DNA of 64,000 nt. Source: Ignelater luminosus (taxonomy: Eukaryota > Arthropoda > Insecta > Coleoptera > Elateridae). Below the pieces are notes generated by a model, which ran no database searches, was not told where the DNA came from, and saw nothing but the letters and a program-made list of their open reading frames with translations. Shown here one piece after another: positions 1-11,813 of the stretch. Location of the stretch: assembly GCA_011009095.1 (NCBI GenBank), contig VTPC01000808.1, positions 217,719 to 281,718 of the forward strand, given 5' to 3'. Numbering within the stretch: position 1 is the stretch's first letter; each line of letters begins with the position of its first letter. A program made the translations under genes and the position numbers.

Positions 1-99
1 AGTTTAAATCCAGTTGTTCTTTGATTTACAGATTCACTAACACACACGATGCATAAAGGGCACATATATACACATTTCACTTTTTATATTCCGCACTTT

Positions 100-228
100 T
101 CATTTGGTAAATCCATTACATTTATACAAGTAACAAGATCCCTCTTTGCATGATTGACTGCAATTATCCAAGACTTCTTCATCTGGAATGAAGGATCCAT
201 TTCTAGACCTTTTGCCGATAGAGATGCA
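100..228 (-). CDS. Possible Cys-rich terminal exon (secreted peptide precursor-like), incomplete
   Basis: I do not recognise this family. On the minus strand a 42-codon frame runs from a possible splice acceptor (a pyrimidine-rich stretch ending in AG just before the first TGC at 226-228) to a TGA at 100-102. It begins CISIGKRSRNGSF, so it contains a Gly-Lys-Arg that would be an amidation plus dibasic cleavage site if secreted. It continues with four closely spaced cysteines (DNCSQSCKEGSCYLYKCNG). The codons give a coherent hydrophilic peptide, unlike the hydrophobic chance frames on either strand here. No upstream exon or signal peptide was found. A competing frame on the same strand stays open further upstream and ends near position 84; I think it the less likely one. 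An in-frame stop lies upstream of this exon, so splicing is required. Chance remains possible. Confidence 0.28.
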   Translation of the reverse strand, partial: CISIGKRSRNGSFIPDEEVLDNCSQSCKEGSCYLYKCNGFTK

Positions 229-3200
229 CTTAATAGCAAAAGCCTTTGTAATTTATTCTTTCCCATTACAGAAGTAAATATGGTAAAACACCTAAAAATA
301 AAGTTTGTTAATATTCTTATACTCAGAATCAGGATATCTAACAAAGCATATGATGATAATATAACCCCTATTTTGAAAAGAAAAAAATATGGCATGTTGC
401 ATACATTCCATATTATAATTTCTACGATAATTTCAAACAAATAAAGTCAGGTCATTATATTTAATTATAAAGCCTAATTATAGTCTTCATCCAAGAACAT
501 AAATCTTTGATGTTATTTCCAAAATGGAAGAAGTTTTAGAGGGTAAGTAGACGTATTCTGTGGAAGAGGCCTTTGAAGAGTTTCAAAATTCATTTTCAAA
601 TGTGTAACTATTTTTGAGAGGTAATTTGAGTATTAAGAAAACACACAGTATGTTATATTTTCCAGTGTAATTCAAGCAGCTGATCCAAATAAAACAGATT
701 TTTCTCTCTAATTAGATATTGTGTAAGAAAAAAGTTGTAAAGTCAAATATCAATTTAAAACTAAATATTTTATTTGTAAATCAAAAGATTACATAATTTA
801 GAATTAGTAAATTATTATAATAAAGTACACGACATTATTATTTCCTGCTGAATTTAAATGGTGAAATTGAAGTAAATACCAATCCATTTAAAGTTAACAA
901 ATACTACTACATAAACCTTTGACAAATTAATAGACATTCATCTTAGTATTTATCAAATCCTAAACAAGATAAAGATTATATCTTAGAATCCCACAGTAGT
1001 CGATAATAAAAGTATATAAAATAAATAATCAAAACCACACAGTCTAGTTGGATTTTCTAGGAGCAAGAGATAATATTGAAGTGTAATAATACACAAATGC
1101 AATTCATTTTATCAGATTGTAAACTTTAGTCATATCAATAACCTAGTAACCTTGCTTTATTTTTATCACACTGAGTAATAGCTCCTTATAAAAAATTACA
1201 GAATTGACTGCAATAATAGTACGACTTTCATAAAACCTATAACTTTTTTGAAATCTTTATTTTCACCAATTCAAAAAACCTAAATATAAATATTTCCCAC
1301 CAGGCTATGACGTCACTATAAGTAACCAAGTAACCCAAGTAACCTTTATCCCCACCACAATTTTCTGCTATTTCATTTCCCATTGTCAATTTTCTCAAAG
1401 TGAGGTTATAGTTATAGTGGAATTAAGTGGTGTATTTTATTGTATTATAATTAATTAACATGGAGTTCCACAGAGTAACAGTGAAGAAAATAAAAACCTT
1501 AGTTATTTTGCTTTATTCTATTGCCAATATCTTACAGCAGTCTCTACATTTTCAGATTGATACAAACTATAAATTTTTGCAGATAAAGCCTAATACCAAA
1601 TTGCTTGTGGTGATGGTAGATTCTTAATCAATGATTTAAGAATCAACGTTTTTCATTAAAAAAGAAAATCTATTTTACGACAGCCAATTAGTCAACAATC
1701 AATTAACTTTAACTTCAACTAAAGAACCAGAAATAAATTACTAAATGGTTTGTATAAATATTCTAAGTAAATTCTCATAAATATACTCCGTTCACGATGA
1801 TTCTGGGTGGTAACAGGCCATGCTTTCATTTTGTTAGGTTGAAAGTGTTTTTTTTTTGAAAATTGTCGTACCTGCAGCTGCATTTGGCGCTGTTGCACGA
1901 TCAGAAATTTTGCATAAACGTTTAGTAGCGATTAGTTTTATTTTGTTAAAAAGAAATCAAGTTTTTCTTATATTTACAGAATTACAAAAAAAAAGACAAC
2001 AGCGTGAGGTTACACTGTCATAAAATCATAACCTTAAAGCACATTAAGCATCAATAAGATTTTACAAGTCAAGTTAATAAATAAACAGCCCGATTTACAA
2101 TACTCAAACTGTCATTCTTCCACAGCCATATACGACCCAGAAACATCGTGAACACTGTATAAATGTGACATTTAACATGTTACTAACCCTACATTTTTCC
2201 AGTTTCTTTTTTATTTATATCAAAAAGATCTATCATAGTGGTCTCTGAATGAAACATTGTATGTCTGGGATTGAGTTTCACTTGAAGAAATGTTGAAAAT
2301 GTACGTAAGTCAAAATAAGTAACTTTTAATAATAGCTTCAAAAACAAATAAAGTGTGCTTATCGAAGGCATTGTAATATTTTTATTATTTATAAAAGATG
2401 TTGGTAATGTCCATTATTTTCTATGAATAGCATGTGCCTTTTCATGTTTTCAGAAATACTTGAATGTCAGACTGACATTCCATAGAAATTTCAATTAGGA
2501 GATGCGTCTCTAAGGGATACACAAGGCATATCAGTAACAGCTTTTAATTAAAATGTGTGACTATCTAGGTATCATATGTACCTCAAGGAGGATATGTTAT
2601 GGCTGATCAAGGTTTTAAACAACTGCAGCAATTAAGTATATGCTGTTTAAGATCTTTCTGCGTAAGGATTGGTCATGGAAATTTGACATTTCCACCCTAT
2701 ATACAATCTTGACAATTAGTTTTAGGTTAATCTTACATTTAGGTTAGAAATAACATTGCCATAGCTGACAATTAAGAAAATATCTTTAAAAGTACTTGAT
2801 TTGAGATCACCACACTATTTCTCGTTAATCTTTGTTTTGTAAACAAAAGATACTTCTGGCAACATGGTTTATTTTTTTTGCACAGAAATTGTACAGCCAA
2901 CATTAACATAATTGAATATATTTCAGATGTAACAATTTAGCAAAACAACCCTTATGCAGAAAGATTGTGAACAGCATAATATTTTTAACATTCTCAGCAG
3001 TTGACAGCATTGACACATAAGCACGCACAGCATAACTTTGATGTCTAACTAATTAAATAGCATTCTGTTTGTCACTTTTTATAGGCATATTGAATCTTTA
3101 CACTAACAAATCAAAAATTAAATTTTTAAATGCGAGTTATTATTTAATTCAAATTGCGTGAAATATGTGATTTTGTAATTACGTTTACAATCCCAGCAAC

Positions 3201-4390
3201 CTCTTGAAACCAGCAAATTGCAAGTTAGCAATTTGAAAGTTTTAAGTCTAGGATTCTGTTGTACTTATACTAATCATGTAGAATTTAACAAAGACAAGCC
3301 ATATTCTGCAATGAAACCTTTTTTTGCTCCCACCTCTGGTATATAGTATGCAGGACAGAAAACTCAGAATAATTTGCAGAGTAGTTACAAGTATGTACAG
3401 CCCCTGTAGAGGCTTGTCAAAAAAAGTCCTGCAAGCCACCAAACTATAAAAGCATGAAAAATTAAAAATTTTACAACTTCTACATGGAGTTAATGTGTGA
3501 CTCTTGGGTGTAAGTCACATGCTTTAGTAAACGTCCTTCTTCCTACTTGGTAGGAAAATATAGCCCTTTAGAACAGCTTTTCATCTAGGATTATCCCAAA
3601 GTTCTTAACTACATAATATATATAGGTTTCTATTTTTTAGGAGAAAATAGTCAATGTTTTACAGAATTCTTTTAGGATAAAACCACAAAGTCAACAGAGT
3701 GGCCACCCATGAATAATAATTCTTAATAATGATTCATTAAGACTATCAGCTCTCTGGTGTTAACTATGAATATAACATTTAAAACAGTAAGGGATATGCC
3801 TCTCCAATGCAGAGAATATAATACTGAACATTTTATTATCAAACGCCCCACCCATACCTAAAGCCATCCCAATAGTGAACCCTTTTTGGTATAGCATCCT
3901 CTTGATCTCAACCTCAGAATGAGCCTAATGTCCTTTCCATGAGAAGCAATAATGATTTTAATTTTCCAGAGCACTGGGAACATTGGTAACTATCTCATGC
4001 GAGTATGAAAGACTCACCTTCAAGGACTCGAAAGATGTCCTGCTTAATGGAAGAATTGGTGCTACTGTGGCAAAGAGTAATTTTTTAGCTTACTTTTTGA
4101 ACAGGTACCCATGATGACTGCTTGCTTGATGAGTTTGTATTACATAAGAAAGCACAACTGAGACCTCTGAGAAAAAAATGGAAATAGAATCGACATTCTA
4201 ACATTAACTGCAGGTTTTGGGAAAGTTGCTTCTTGCGATCGTGAGCTTTGAGAGAAAAGAAAATGCTTTAAAATCTTTAATCATTAGAAAAAAACCATTC
4301 TCAAAGATTTTGTTAGTACAGTGATTTAAAACGAATCAAACTGACATTGTTATTTCGTTTTTTAACAAATTCATCAATTCTAATCTGTTT
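229..4390. other. Non-coding AT-rich stretch, no gene recognised
   Basis: No frame here has recognisable protein motifs. A few short direct repeats of AAGTAACC lie around 1318-1346. A sequence around 531-545 resembles a short ATG exon with a GGTAAGT donor on the plus strand, but seven codons are too few to support a call. Confidence 0.6.
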
Positions 4391-4391
4391 A

Positions 4392-4710
4392 AATATTATA
4401 GAATTCAGAGTAAGCCTTGACATGATATCTTTGTAAAGATGTACTGTGAGGTCTCACTAAAAGTTACTAAATAAATATTTATAAGTTAAAGATCTGTCAT
4501 TTGTGTCATTCTGCAAACATTAAACATGTAGTGATTTTTACTCTTATGTTCTAAACCTGAATGTGGTGTATGTTTGCAGTACACTGCAAAAATGAGGTAA
4601 AATCAAAGCCTACTCTGAATTCTATAATATTGAAAGACTGTATGTTGTCATATTAGTAGGTCCGGAATTATATGCGAATGACACAAATGGCAAACCTTTA
4701 ACCTATAAAT
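4392..4710. repeat. Two interleaved inverted repeats (A-B-A'-B')
   Basis: Arm A (4392-4420) is repeated inverted as A' (4603-4631) with about 27 of 29 bases identical; its core is TATAGAATTCAGAGTA. Arm B (4477-4511) is repeated inverted as B' (4676-4710) with about 31 of 35 bases identical; its core is CATTTGTGTCATTC. The pairs interlock in the order A, B, A', B' rather than nesting, so this is not a simple terminal-inverted-repeat MITE. It could be two small elements inserted into one another or a rearranged foldback. No coding content. Confidence 0.6.
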
Positions 4711-4951
4711 GCTTTTTCAGGAATTTCAGCAAAATTTCAAAGTGCACTGTGCGTATCAACAATGTGTATAGCTTTACTGATGTCAAGAATGGTCAACAAT
4801 TGAATGAACAAAGTTATTACATTTGATTTTTTCTATAAATTAGTGCTTGTGTAATCTGTTTGTTCTACTTTCATTGCTTTCACAGCATGACACATATTGT
4901 GTTATAACTTTATAAGCAGACCTAATGAAAATAATCTGACTAAACCCTCTA

Positions 4952-5448
4952 CAGTATGCCCATTTTATGGGTCCTCCCCTGAATGTTTGGGAATAGGCAA
5001 CACATCTTACAGTTCAGGAATATCTTTGTGTAATTGCAGATTTTAAAAACAAACTGGATCATGTTTGTATATGTAGTTTGTTTTCTGCAATACCTACATG
5101 TCAATGTCAAAATTCCTAAATTCATGCTGGTTAGAAATCAGATTTGCTTTCTTAAAAACACAACATGAATAATTATATATTATTATAAAACCTTAAGAAT
5201 TTAATATTAAACAAGAAAACTTATGTAAGAAAAAGAAAGTAAACAAAATGAACAGGTTTGTATAAAAGTTAAATAGGAAATATAACCAACAAATGTCAAA
5301 CAGTTGACTTTTGTCAGTTTTTAAATTCACAGCAAACTATGGTTTAATTAACAAGGATTCAACTGTTTAAAAAAAAGCCGGCTCTGAATTGTAAGATGTG
5401 TTGCCTATTCTCAAACATTCAGGGGAGGAGCCATAAAATGTGCATACT
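4952..5448. mobile_element. MITE of about 500 bp with ~70-bp terminal inverted repeats
   Basis: The left end reads CAGTATGCCCATTTTATGGG and continues through CCCTGAATGTTTGGGAATAG and GGCAACACATCTTAC. The right end (about 5385-5448) is the inverted copy with scattered mismatches. A TA dinucleotide precedes the left end, consistent with a Tc1/mariner-type TA duplication, but the right flank is eroded. There is no internal ORF. A second, truncated copy of the left half lies at 45938-46123, which shows that this is a dispersed family. Confidence 0.75.
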
Positions 5449-7683
5449 AGCAAACTGTCAATTTTAAGATTTTTAAAAACCTCTTTAATGTGTGTTCCTA
5501 ACATTTAGCTACAGAAAGTTACTAAATGGTTTTAGGTTTTGTAGTATTTGACTGTGACAATTAAATTTCAGAAAGTTGTACAAGAGGAAATAAATAAATA
5601 ATCACCGTTTAACAAAATAAAAATTTTAAATGAAGATAGTACCTACTTTCTAATAACATTGACAAAAAAATTCATTTTGAAACTTGTATCTTTTTCATCA
5701 AATTCATTAACTTAGAGTATTAATTTTGAACCCTCTAGCAGACTTGTGCCGAAAACCCAATATACTCTTTTTGATGCAACTAAGATTAGTTATAATTTTC
5801 TGTGTTTTAAATAAATTTGAGTTAGTATGTGCATCACAATTGCACTGAAATTGCTGTTATTTTAAAAATAAATAGTTGTTTTTAGTGACAAGCGTTTAAT
5901 ATTAATCTAGAGATTCATAGGCTATTATTATTATTTATTATGTTATCTTATAACAGTTACTCGGCCGTTCTCGTTACATGTGTGAGGCTATTAGGTATTC
6001 TTGCTGTGTTTGTATCCCATCACATTAAGTTTATCTTATAGGAAATCCTCTCGCTTTGATTTCTGTGAAGATCAAGGTTGGTTGACGAATCTCGCTTGTT
6101 ACCACTATTCTTGTGAGACACACGGTATAATTTTGTTCAGCATCTAATATATCTTCCTCTATGATTTTTGGAGTTTAATCCGTGTTTAGGAATTTGTTTA
6201 CTGGTTAATGAAGTTCGGTTTTAGAATTTTTAGCTAATAGACTGGTTAAATTGTTTGTTTGAAAGGAGAATTTGTCTAGGGTTTCTTAGATAGGGGAATT
6301 ATATCATCTCTCTTGGTGGATATTTCTCAATTTAGATTTCCTTTAATTATGCTTTATTATCAGTGAGGGCTCAATTTATTAATTGATTAGGAATTCTCCT
6401 TGCTTAAAACCAGTTTAACTTGATTATAATAATTGTACCGAAAATTTGGTGTAAAATTTACCGATGTGATATTTCATAATTTAGTGGTGTCAAATCATTT
6501 GGTTGAGAAAAAAAGTTCTTTTTTGTGGTTACGATCTCGTATTCTGATAACCGCAATTCATTTTTTTTTTGAGTTGAAATTTTATCGTAACGTAGCTTTT
6601 ATGGTTTCTTTGTACCATGTAAATTGTGTTCACGGACTTAGATTGAAATTTTACTTGTGTGCTGATTTTCGTTCGGGTTTTTTTAGCTTCTGCAGCCCTT
6701 CAGATCTGAACTGTTAAAGAGGTTTGGTAAGATCATTTTTTTGTTTTAATTTGTGTCCGGAACCAGTACTTACATATATTGTGCAGTTTAAATTCTCATT
6801 AAAATTTCAAGTACATCTTGGTTATGAAATGTTCCTTGATTTTTCTTGGTTGCGCTTAAAATTTTTTTTATCATACTCTTAATTATGATTATTTAAATTA
6901 AGTGCTGTAATTTGCTGTCATCTTTCATTAACTTTAAATTTGTTTAGAATATTTTGAGAAATTCAATTTTTACAGTTATAAATTTATGTCTGCAGTATAT
7001 AGATTATGGATATCGAGAGTGCAGGCTTGATGAACTTTTTTCTATTTTTATGAAATCTTTGCTACTTTGTATTTTGTTGTTAAAAATGCTTGAAAAACTT
7101 TGAATTATTTGCTTAAAGATTTATTAGAATTAATAAATTTTAAGAAGCTACAATGCATTTAAAAATTCTTAACTTATCTGTTAATTAGTTATGGTTATTG
7201 AAATTTGATTAATAAGCTATTATTGGGTAAAAATTAGTTTTAACTAAATAAAAAAGTTACTGGTTGTATAATTTTTTTTCTGGATTGTTTTCTTTTTTTT
7301 TTAAATAAAGCTCCGGCGTTAAAGAATTGTGTCAAATATGTATTTGAGACTTCAATAGAAAGGTTGAACAAAAAATTGGTTGATGTTTTATTGTATGTAT
7401 AATCAAAGCTACCTTCACCTCAAGCACCCTACTGAGCTTAGCTGGCCTAGGACCACGAGGTCCTAGTTTTCTGATTCAATAAACCTGTAACGCAAAAGTA
7501 TCATTACAATCTGGATTATTCTACTTGATGTTCTCTGTAGTGGACTCCTGGAATCCATATTCTACAGGTGAATTGATAATTTGTATAGGCATTTAGTGTT
7601 AGGATGTGACACAGATTTACACACTCATACACTGGCCTATTGTTGAAAACTCCTTTATTATTGCTAGCAAGGTCTATATATAA
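5449..7683. other. Non-coding stretch; T-rich patch and a small hairpin
   Basis: No protein motif is seen. From about 5950 to 6730 the plus strand is unusually T/G-rich and ends in a good splice-donor-like GGTAAGAT (about 6725-6732), so a non-coding 5' exon on the plus strand is conceivable but unsupported. A perfect 8-bp inverted repeat with a 4-base loop (CTAGGACC/GGTCCTAG) lies at 7447-7466. Confidence 0.5.
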
Positions 7684-7900
7684 AGTGCTTTCCATTCAAC
7701 TGATCGGAGCTACTCGGGTCGCTCCGAGCAACTCCACTGTGTTCCATTTAAACAGATCACTTATGATCCTGTTCACCTTTCCCTCTTCCCCTCAAGCACC
7801 ATTTTTTTTCAAGAGTAGTAGATCAGTTCAGTTTGGTTCAGTTGTAAACTGTAGAACTAACCTCATTTCTCGCGCTTTGTTTTTTTAAGTACATACGAAA

Positions 7901-8927
7901 ATGGAGTTGATTTTGGAAGATAATGGTGAACAATATAAATTATTAGTATCGGAAGAAGTTCATAACTGAGCAATGGCAGATAAAAACCTTCGTGTGATAC
8001 CTATAAAAAGACATTAAAGTAATTCTGTTATTTCTAAAATACGTGATCATACTGGTTGTTAATAAATTAATTGTAACTCTGCTTTCTCGGAAACTAAGAT
8101 ATGAAAATTGCAGAATGTAGAAATAACTTGAAAATTCTATTTTAGATCTCTCGTTTGCACAAAGTTTGTTGTTTCATGCTTGAGCAAATGCAAATGCATC
8201 TCATGTGGGTGAGTAAAAAAGAAAATTTCTAACATTAAATTTTCATAACTAAAACATTCATTTTATAAATACTGTATTAATTTCCACATAAATATTATTA
8301 CAGAAAATACTAGTAGTAAGAACAATTCACAACCACTGCATAGTGGAAGTGAAGAAGTGGAAATGAATTTTGAAAGTGGTAAGTATGAAAAGAATAAAAA
8401 AATTGATAATAATTAACAACCCTGCACTGTAAAGGTAGAAGGGTATACGATTATATAATATATGATAATAATTAACACTTGCTTTAATTTTAGACAGACA
8501 TTGTTGGTCGTATGATGAGACTTGATGTCTCATCAGATCAGTGGAGACACATATAGACAAACAAAATCACCCAAAGAAAAACAAATACATTTATGGAAAC
8601 ATTGCTACTGATTTAAATAGCAATGGGTTTTGTGCAAATAGCAGCTTGTGCCAAAATAAGTGGAAAAACTTATTAAGATTCTACAAGTGTGCTAAAGATG
8701 GTGTTACCAGAACTGGATGAGGTCCCAGCTGATTCCACCAGCAACACCATCAGGTGCAACAAAACGAAAACGAAAACAGGATGAAAAGGCCAGTCTCTTT
8801 GAGTTAAAAAAAGAATACAAAAGAAGACAACAAAGACATGAAGAGAAGATGAGGGCTTTAGAAAAAGTGTACTCAAGTGGAAGAGTACAAAGCAAAACTT
8901 TTAGAAGAAATTCTAAAAACATTATAG
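7901..8927 (+). pseudogene. Harbinger Myb/SANT-like accessory gene, broken
   Basis: In intact Harbinger elements this gene makes a trihelix/Myb-type DNA-binding protein that helps transposase nuclear import and binding to the subterminal DNA. The relic starts at an ATG (MELILEDNGEQYKLL) and hits a stop after 22 codons. A middle exon is bounded by ATTACAG near 8305 and GTAAGT near 8379. The DNA-binding domain follows the acceptor near 8493: HCWSYDET, then LIRSVETH, IYGNIATDLN and CQNKWKNLLRFYKCAKDG, with an in-frame TGA right after YDET and another after the RTG motif. A frameshift near 8715 moves into a Lys/Glu-rich coiled coil, and a second shift restores the ending EEYKAKLLEEILKTL before the TAG at 8925-8927. 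At least two stops and two frameshifts make it a pseudogene. Confidence 0.75.
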
Positions 8928-9109
8928 TTTTTTTATTGTTTTTATTTTATTATTTAGTATATTATATTCATATTATTCTCATTTGTATATATAAATACAA
9001 TTACCCAAATTATGATTCAGGATTTATTTTTATTAAATAAACATGTGTTTTATAATCAGTAATAAATAGGTCATTTAATACATTAATTATTAGTATGGTG
9101 AAATATTTT

Positions 9110-10172
9110 CTAGAAAACTTCTTCTCTTCGAGATTTGTTTGTGTTGATCATAAAAGCTTGTCGACTCATGGCTTCTTCATTATTAATATCAGCACTATCG
9201 TGGGGCTCAATTACTGTGTCATCTAGTTTACTTTCGTATATGTTGTGAAGTACACAACATGCCATGATCTTTACGCTAATATTTATATTTAAATTTTCTA
9301 AGTATTGCAGCCTGCGGAACCTTCCTTTTAATTAACCAAATGTATGTTCAACAATAATGCGTGTTGATGAATGTCTGTAATTAAACAATTTTTGGTTGTT
9401 ATTCAGTGCCCCATTATTCTTAAATGGAGGAACTAACCAACTCAAAGAAGGATATGCAGAATCACCAAGCAAAAAGTAATCATCAAAGAAGTTAGTATCA
9501 TTCTCAGCTTTCATATAAAAAGATGACCTTCGTAATAGATGAGCGTCATGAAGAGAACCTGGTTCCCCACAATACACATCAATGAATCGTTTTCGGCTAT
9601 CAACAGTTCCTTGAATAAGTAAACTCAAATACCCTTTTCTGTTAACATATGCATCACCATCTTTTACATTCTTTATATTCTCAATTCCTTGTTTTACACA
9701 AAACTGTTCACTTATCACAACAGCTTCTTCCCTTGTTGGCCATTTAATAAACTCTTGTCTCAGTTGCAGCACAAAATTCAAAACTTTCTGAATGACTTGA
9801 TGTGCTGAACTGAGTGAAACATTAAATTGATCTGAAACCTGTCTAAATGATTCTGTATTTCCCAAATACCATATAGTCATGAGCAATGCTTTTTCACTAG
9901 ATATCTTCTCTTTCCTGGGTTCATCCACTATTTTCTAATCTTTCCACCAACTCATACACTATAGGTCTTGACATTCGAAAGTGAGATTGAAAAGTTTTCT
10001 CACTGTAATTTCTTACAATATTTTCAACAAATACTGTAATCCTTACAAGTGTTTCTGATTCAGAAGTTTCATATTCAAATTCTGAATCACTACTAGTTTC
10101 ACTAATATCACTACTATCACTTATTTCTGACATTTCTATTAAACAATCCAGAATTGCTGGCAGTAAGTCCAT
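9110..10172 (-). pseudogene. Harbinger (HARBI1-like) DDE transposase, broken
   Basis: The full frame would encode about 350 residues, normal for the family. Translation starts at 10170-10172 and runs through an acidic Ser-rich N-terminus and FRMSRPIVYELVERLENSG. A 1-base frameshift at about 9921-9928 follows. The next frame has an HTH region (SFRQVSDQFNVSLSSAHQVI), then VNRKGY, GEPGSLHDAHLLRRS, the second catalytic Asp in LLGDSAYP, and the Glu in RIIVEHTFG. A stop (9332-9334) interrupts right after HTFG, but the same frame reads on as LKGRFRRLQYLE, MACCVLHNIYES and SRREEVF to a stop at 9110-9112. The spacer between the first catalytic Asp (only a KDGD remnant is left) and VNRKGY is shorter than normal, so the first metal-binding site is probably lost. 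Its partner is the Myb-like gene on the opposite strand of the same element. Confidence 0.88.
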
Positions 10173-10792
10173 GATGAGGATTTCTTACTAGCTACCTACA
10201 ACATTAGTAATTAATTCTACTTGTAATACCTACACATATTAAACCTGCAAATATTTCCTTACTTTAACTGCAAATGTATCATGTTTTCTAAATAGGTAAA
10301 TCAAATCAAACCAATGATAATTTTTGGTTGTAGGTTATGAATTTGTTGACAGTTAAGGATTAGTTGTAAACACAAAAAACGCATTCCAATCGAACTACTC
10401 TGAGAGCAGTTTAGAGCAGAGCAGTTTAGAGCAGATCAGTTCAAAACCCAGATCAGTTGAATGGAAAGCGGCTATAATAATATGTTATGAAAGACAGATT
10501 ATTGTATTAGCGGCTGCTTTTTTGCCAAAACTCCGGAGTTCCTGGCTGTAAATGTCTAAACATAAAATCTTTTTGTCAAATGAATAGAATTATCCTTCAA
10601 ATTCTGTAAACACACAGCAAATAAATAATCAAACCAATGAAGCCCAGCATTTTTTAAAATTTTTCTTTCATAACCTATTCAGATACTTCAAAAAGGTGGA
10701 AAGTAGGATAGTTCTTTATTGAACAACTAACCAGGTGTCAAAATCAATTTGCTATAGACTAATACAGTATATTACATTATAATAGATGTATA

Positions 10793-11811
10793 CAGGGCTT
10801 TCATTTAAAACTTCCCGCCTTGAACAACTCTCATTAGTAAAATTATCAAAAATCACTGAAACACGTTGATTTTGTTTTGGAGGGGGGACATTTAATAGTA
10901 TATTAAAATACAAGTTGCAGAAGGCATCTATTCAAGCATGAATTTGAAATTCCGAAACGAGCCGCATAGCGGCGAGTTGAGGAACAAATGAGTGCTTGAA
11001 GGACCTTCTGCAACGAGTGTTTTATACTATTTTTTCTATTTTGCCGCTTTATATCATTTTCTAAATTAAAAAATAAAAATTTTAAATCTAGTGAATTTTA
11101 CGGTGGTTGGTGACATTTATGTGGCGTAATTTTGAGCGGCTGTGAAAAAAACTTCTTTTTCATTGTTATTTATTAATTTGCTTTGTTCTTTGATGTATGA
11201 CAGTTCAACGCTACCAACATCAATACAGTAAATTTTACTAGTCTATTCTATCACGCCAACGACTTATTCTAACATTCAAATGATGTCATTTGAGTGCTTG
11301 AATAGACTTATTCTAAATGCAAAATAGAAAATAACTTATTCTAATCATTTCTGAAACTTCCACCCTCCCCCCACCACCCCCACTACAAAACTTTAAATGG
11401 CACTACCCCATGTGTGATATATCATTTTAAAGGGTATAAAATTCTTAATCTTTAACATCAAAGAAAATTAAAGTCGGTCCAGGCGTTCACGAACTAAAGA
11501 CAGAAACATATTGATTAAATTAAATACATTTCTGTCTCTCGTTCACGAACGGCTGGGCCGATTTTAATTTCTTTGATGTAAAAGATTGAGAAACTTATAC
11601 TCTTTAAAATGACATACCACACATGGAGTAGTGCCATTTATAATTTTGTGGTGGGGGTGGTTGGGGAGGGGAGGGTAAAAGTTTCCCAACTGATTAGAAT
11701 AGGTTATTAAATGTCCCCTTCCAAAACAAAATCGACGTGTTTCAGCGATTTTTGATAATTCTACTAATTAAAGAGTTATTCAGGGTGGGAAGTTTTCAAA
11801 TAAAAGCCCTG
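10793..11811. mobile_element. Foldback/long-TIR MITE with TA target duplication
   Basis: The left end CAGGGCTTTCATTTAAAACT and the right end (its inverted copy, ending AAAGCCCTG) are both flanked by TA (10791-10792 and 11812-11813). The two arms are inverted copies along almost their whole length and meet near 11510, where AAAGACAGAAAC faces its counterpart before GTTCACGAACG. C-rich and G-rich runs (near 11360 and 11645) are counterparts. The left arm is longer because of a nested insertion at about 10898-11331. There is no ORF. Termini and TA duplication suggest a non-autonomous Tc1/mariner-type element; the superfamily is an inference. Confidence 0.8.
10898..11331. mobile_element. Insertion nested in the left arm of the foldback element
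   Basis: The right arm of the host element reads straight through this point, whereas the left arm is interrupted by about 430 bp. The insert has its own inverted repeats. GTTGCAGAAGG (near 10914) is matched by CCTTCTGCAAC (near 11004), CTATTCAAGCA (near 10929) by TGCTTGAATAG (near 11295), and a perfect CAAATGA/TCATTTG palindrome lies near 11277-11292. An AATA at both junctions may be a target duplication but is not distinctive. No coding capacity; class unknown. Confidence 0.6.
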
Positions 11812-11813
11812 TA

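Larger units (their letters stand above)
7684..10473. mobile_element. PIF/Harbinger DNA transposon, nearly full length, both genes decayed
   Basis: The left end carries GCTTTCCATTCAACTGATC at about 7688-7706 and the right end carries its exact reverse complement at about 10452-10470. The outermost few bases of the two ends differ. TAA flanks the left end (7681-7683) and occurs one base beyond the right end, compatible with the 3-bp TWA duplication of this superfamily. Inside are a Myb-like accessory gene on the plus strand and a HARBI1-type transposase on the minus strand, facing each other, which is the usual Harbinger layout. Subterminal clusters of GATCAGTT/GAGCAGTTT-like repeats sit at both ends (7696-7845 and 10398-10455). 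Each gene has stops and frameshifts, so the copy cannot act autonomously. Confidence 0.85.

Noticed and set aside
154..444. 96-codon plus-strand frame near the left edge
   Set aside because: It opposes the more protein-like Cys-rich frame, has no motif and shows the composition of a chance AT-rich frame.
6433..6717. 94-codon plus-strand frame
   Set aside because: Phe/Leu-rich composition follows from a T-rich strand; no motif or splice context supports coding.
8673..8922. Two minus-strand frames of 67-72 codons
   Set aside because: They are shadows of the Lys/Glu coiled coil of the Harbinger Myb-like gene on the plus strand.
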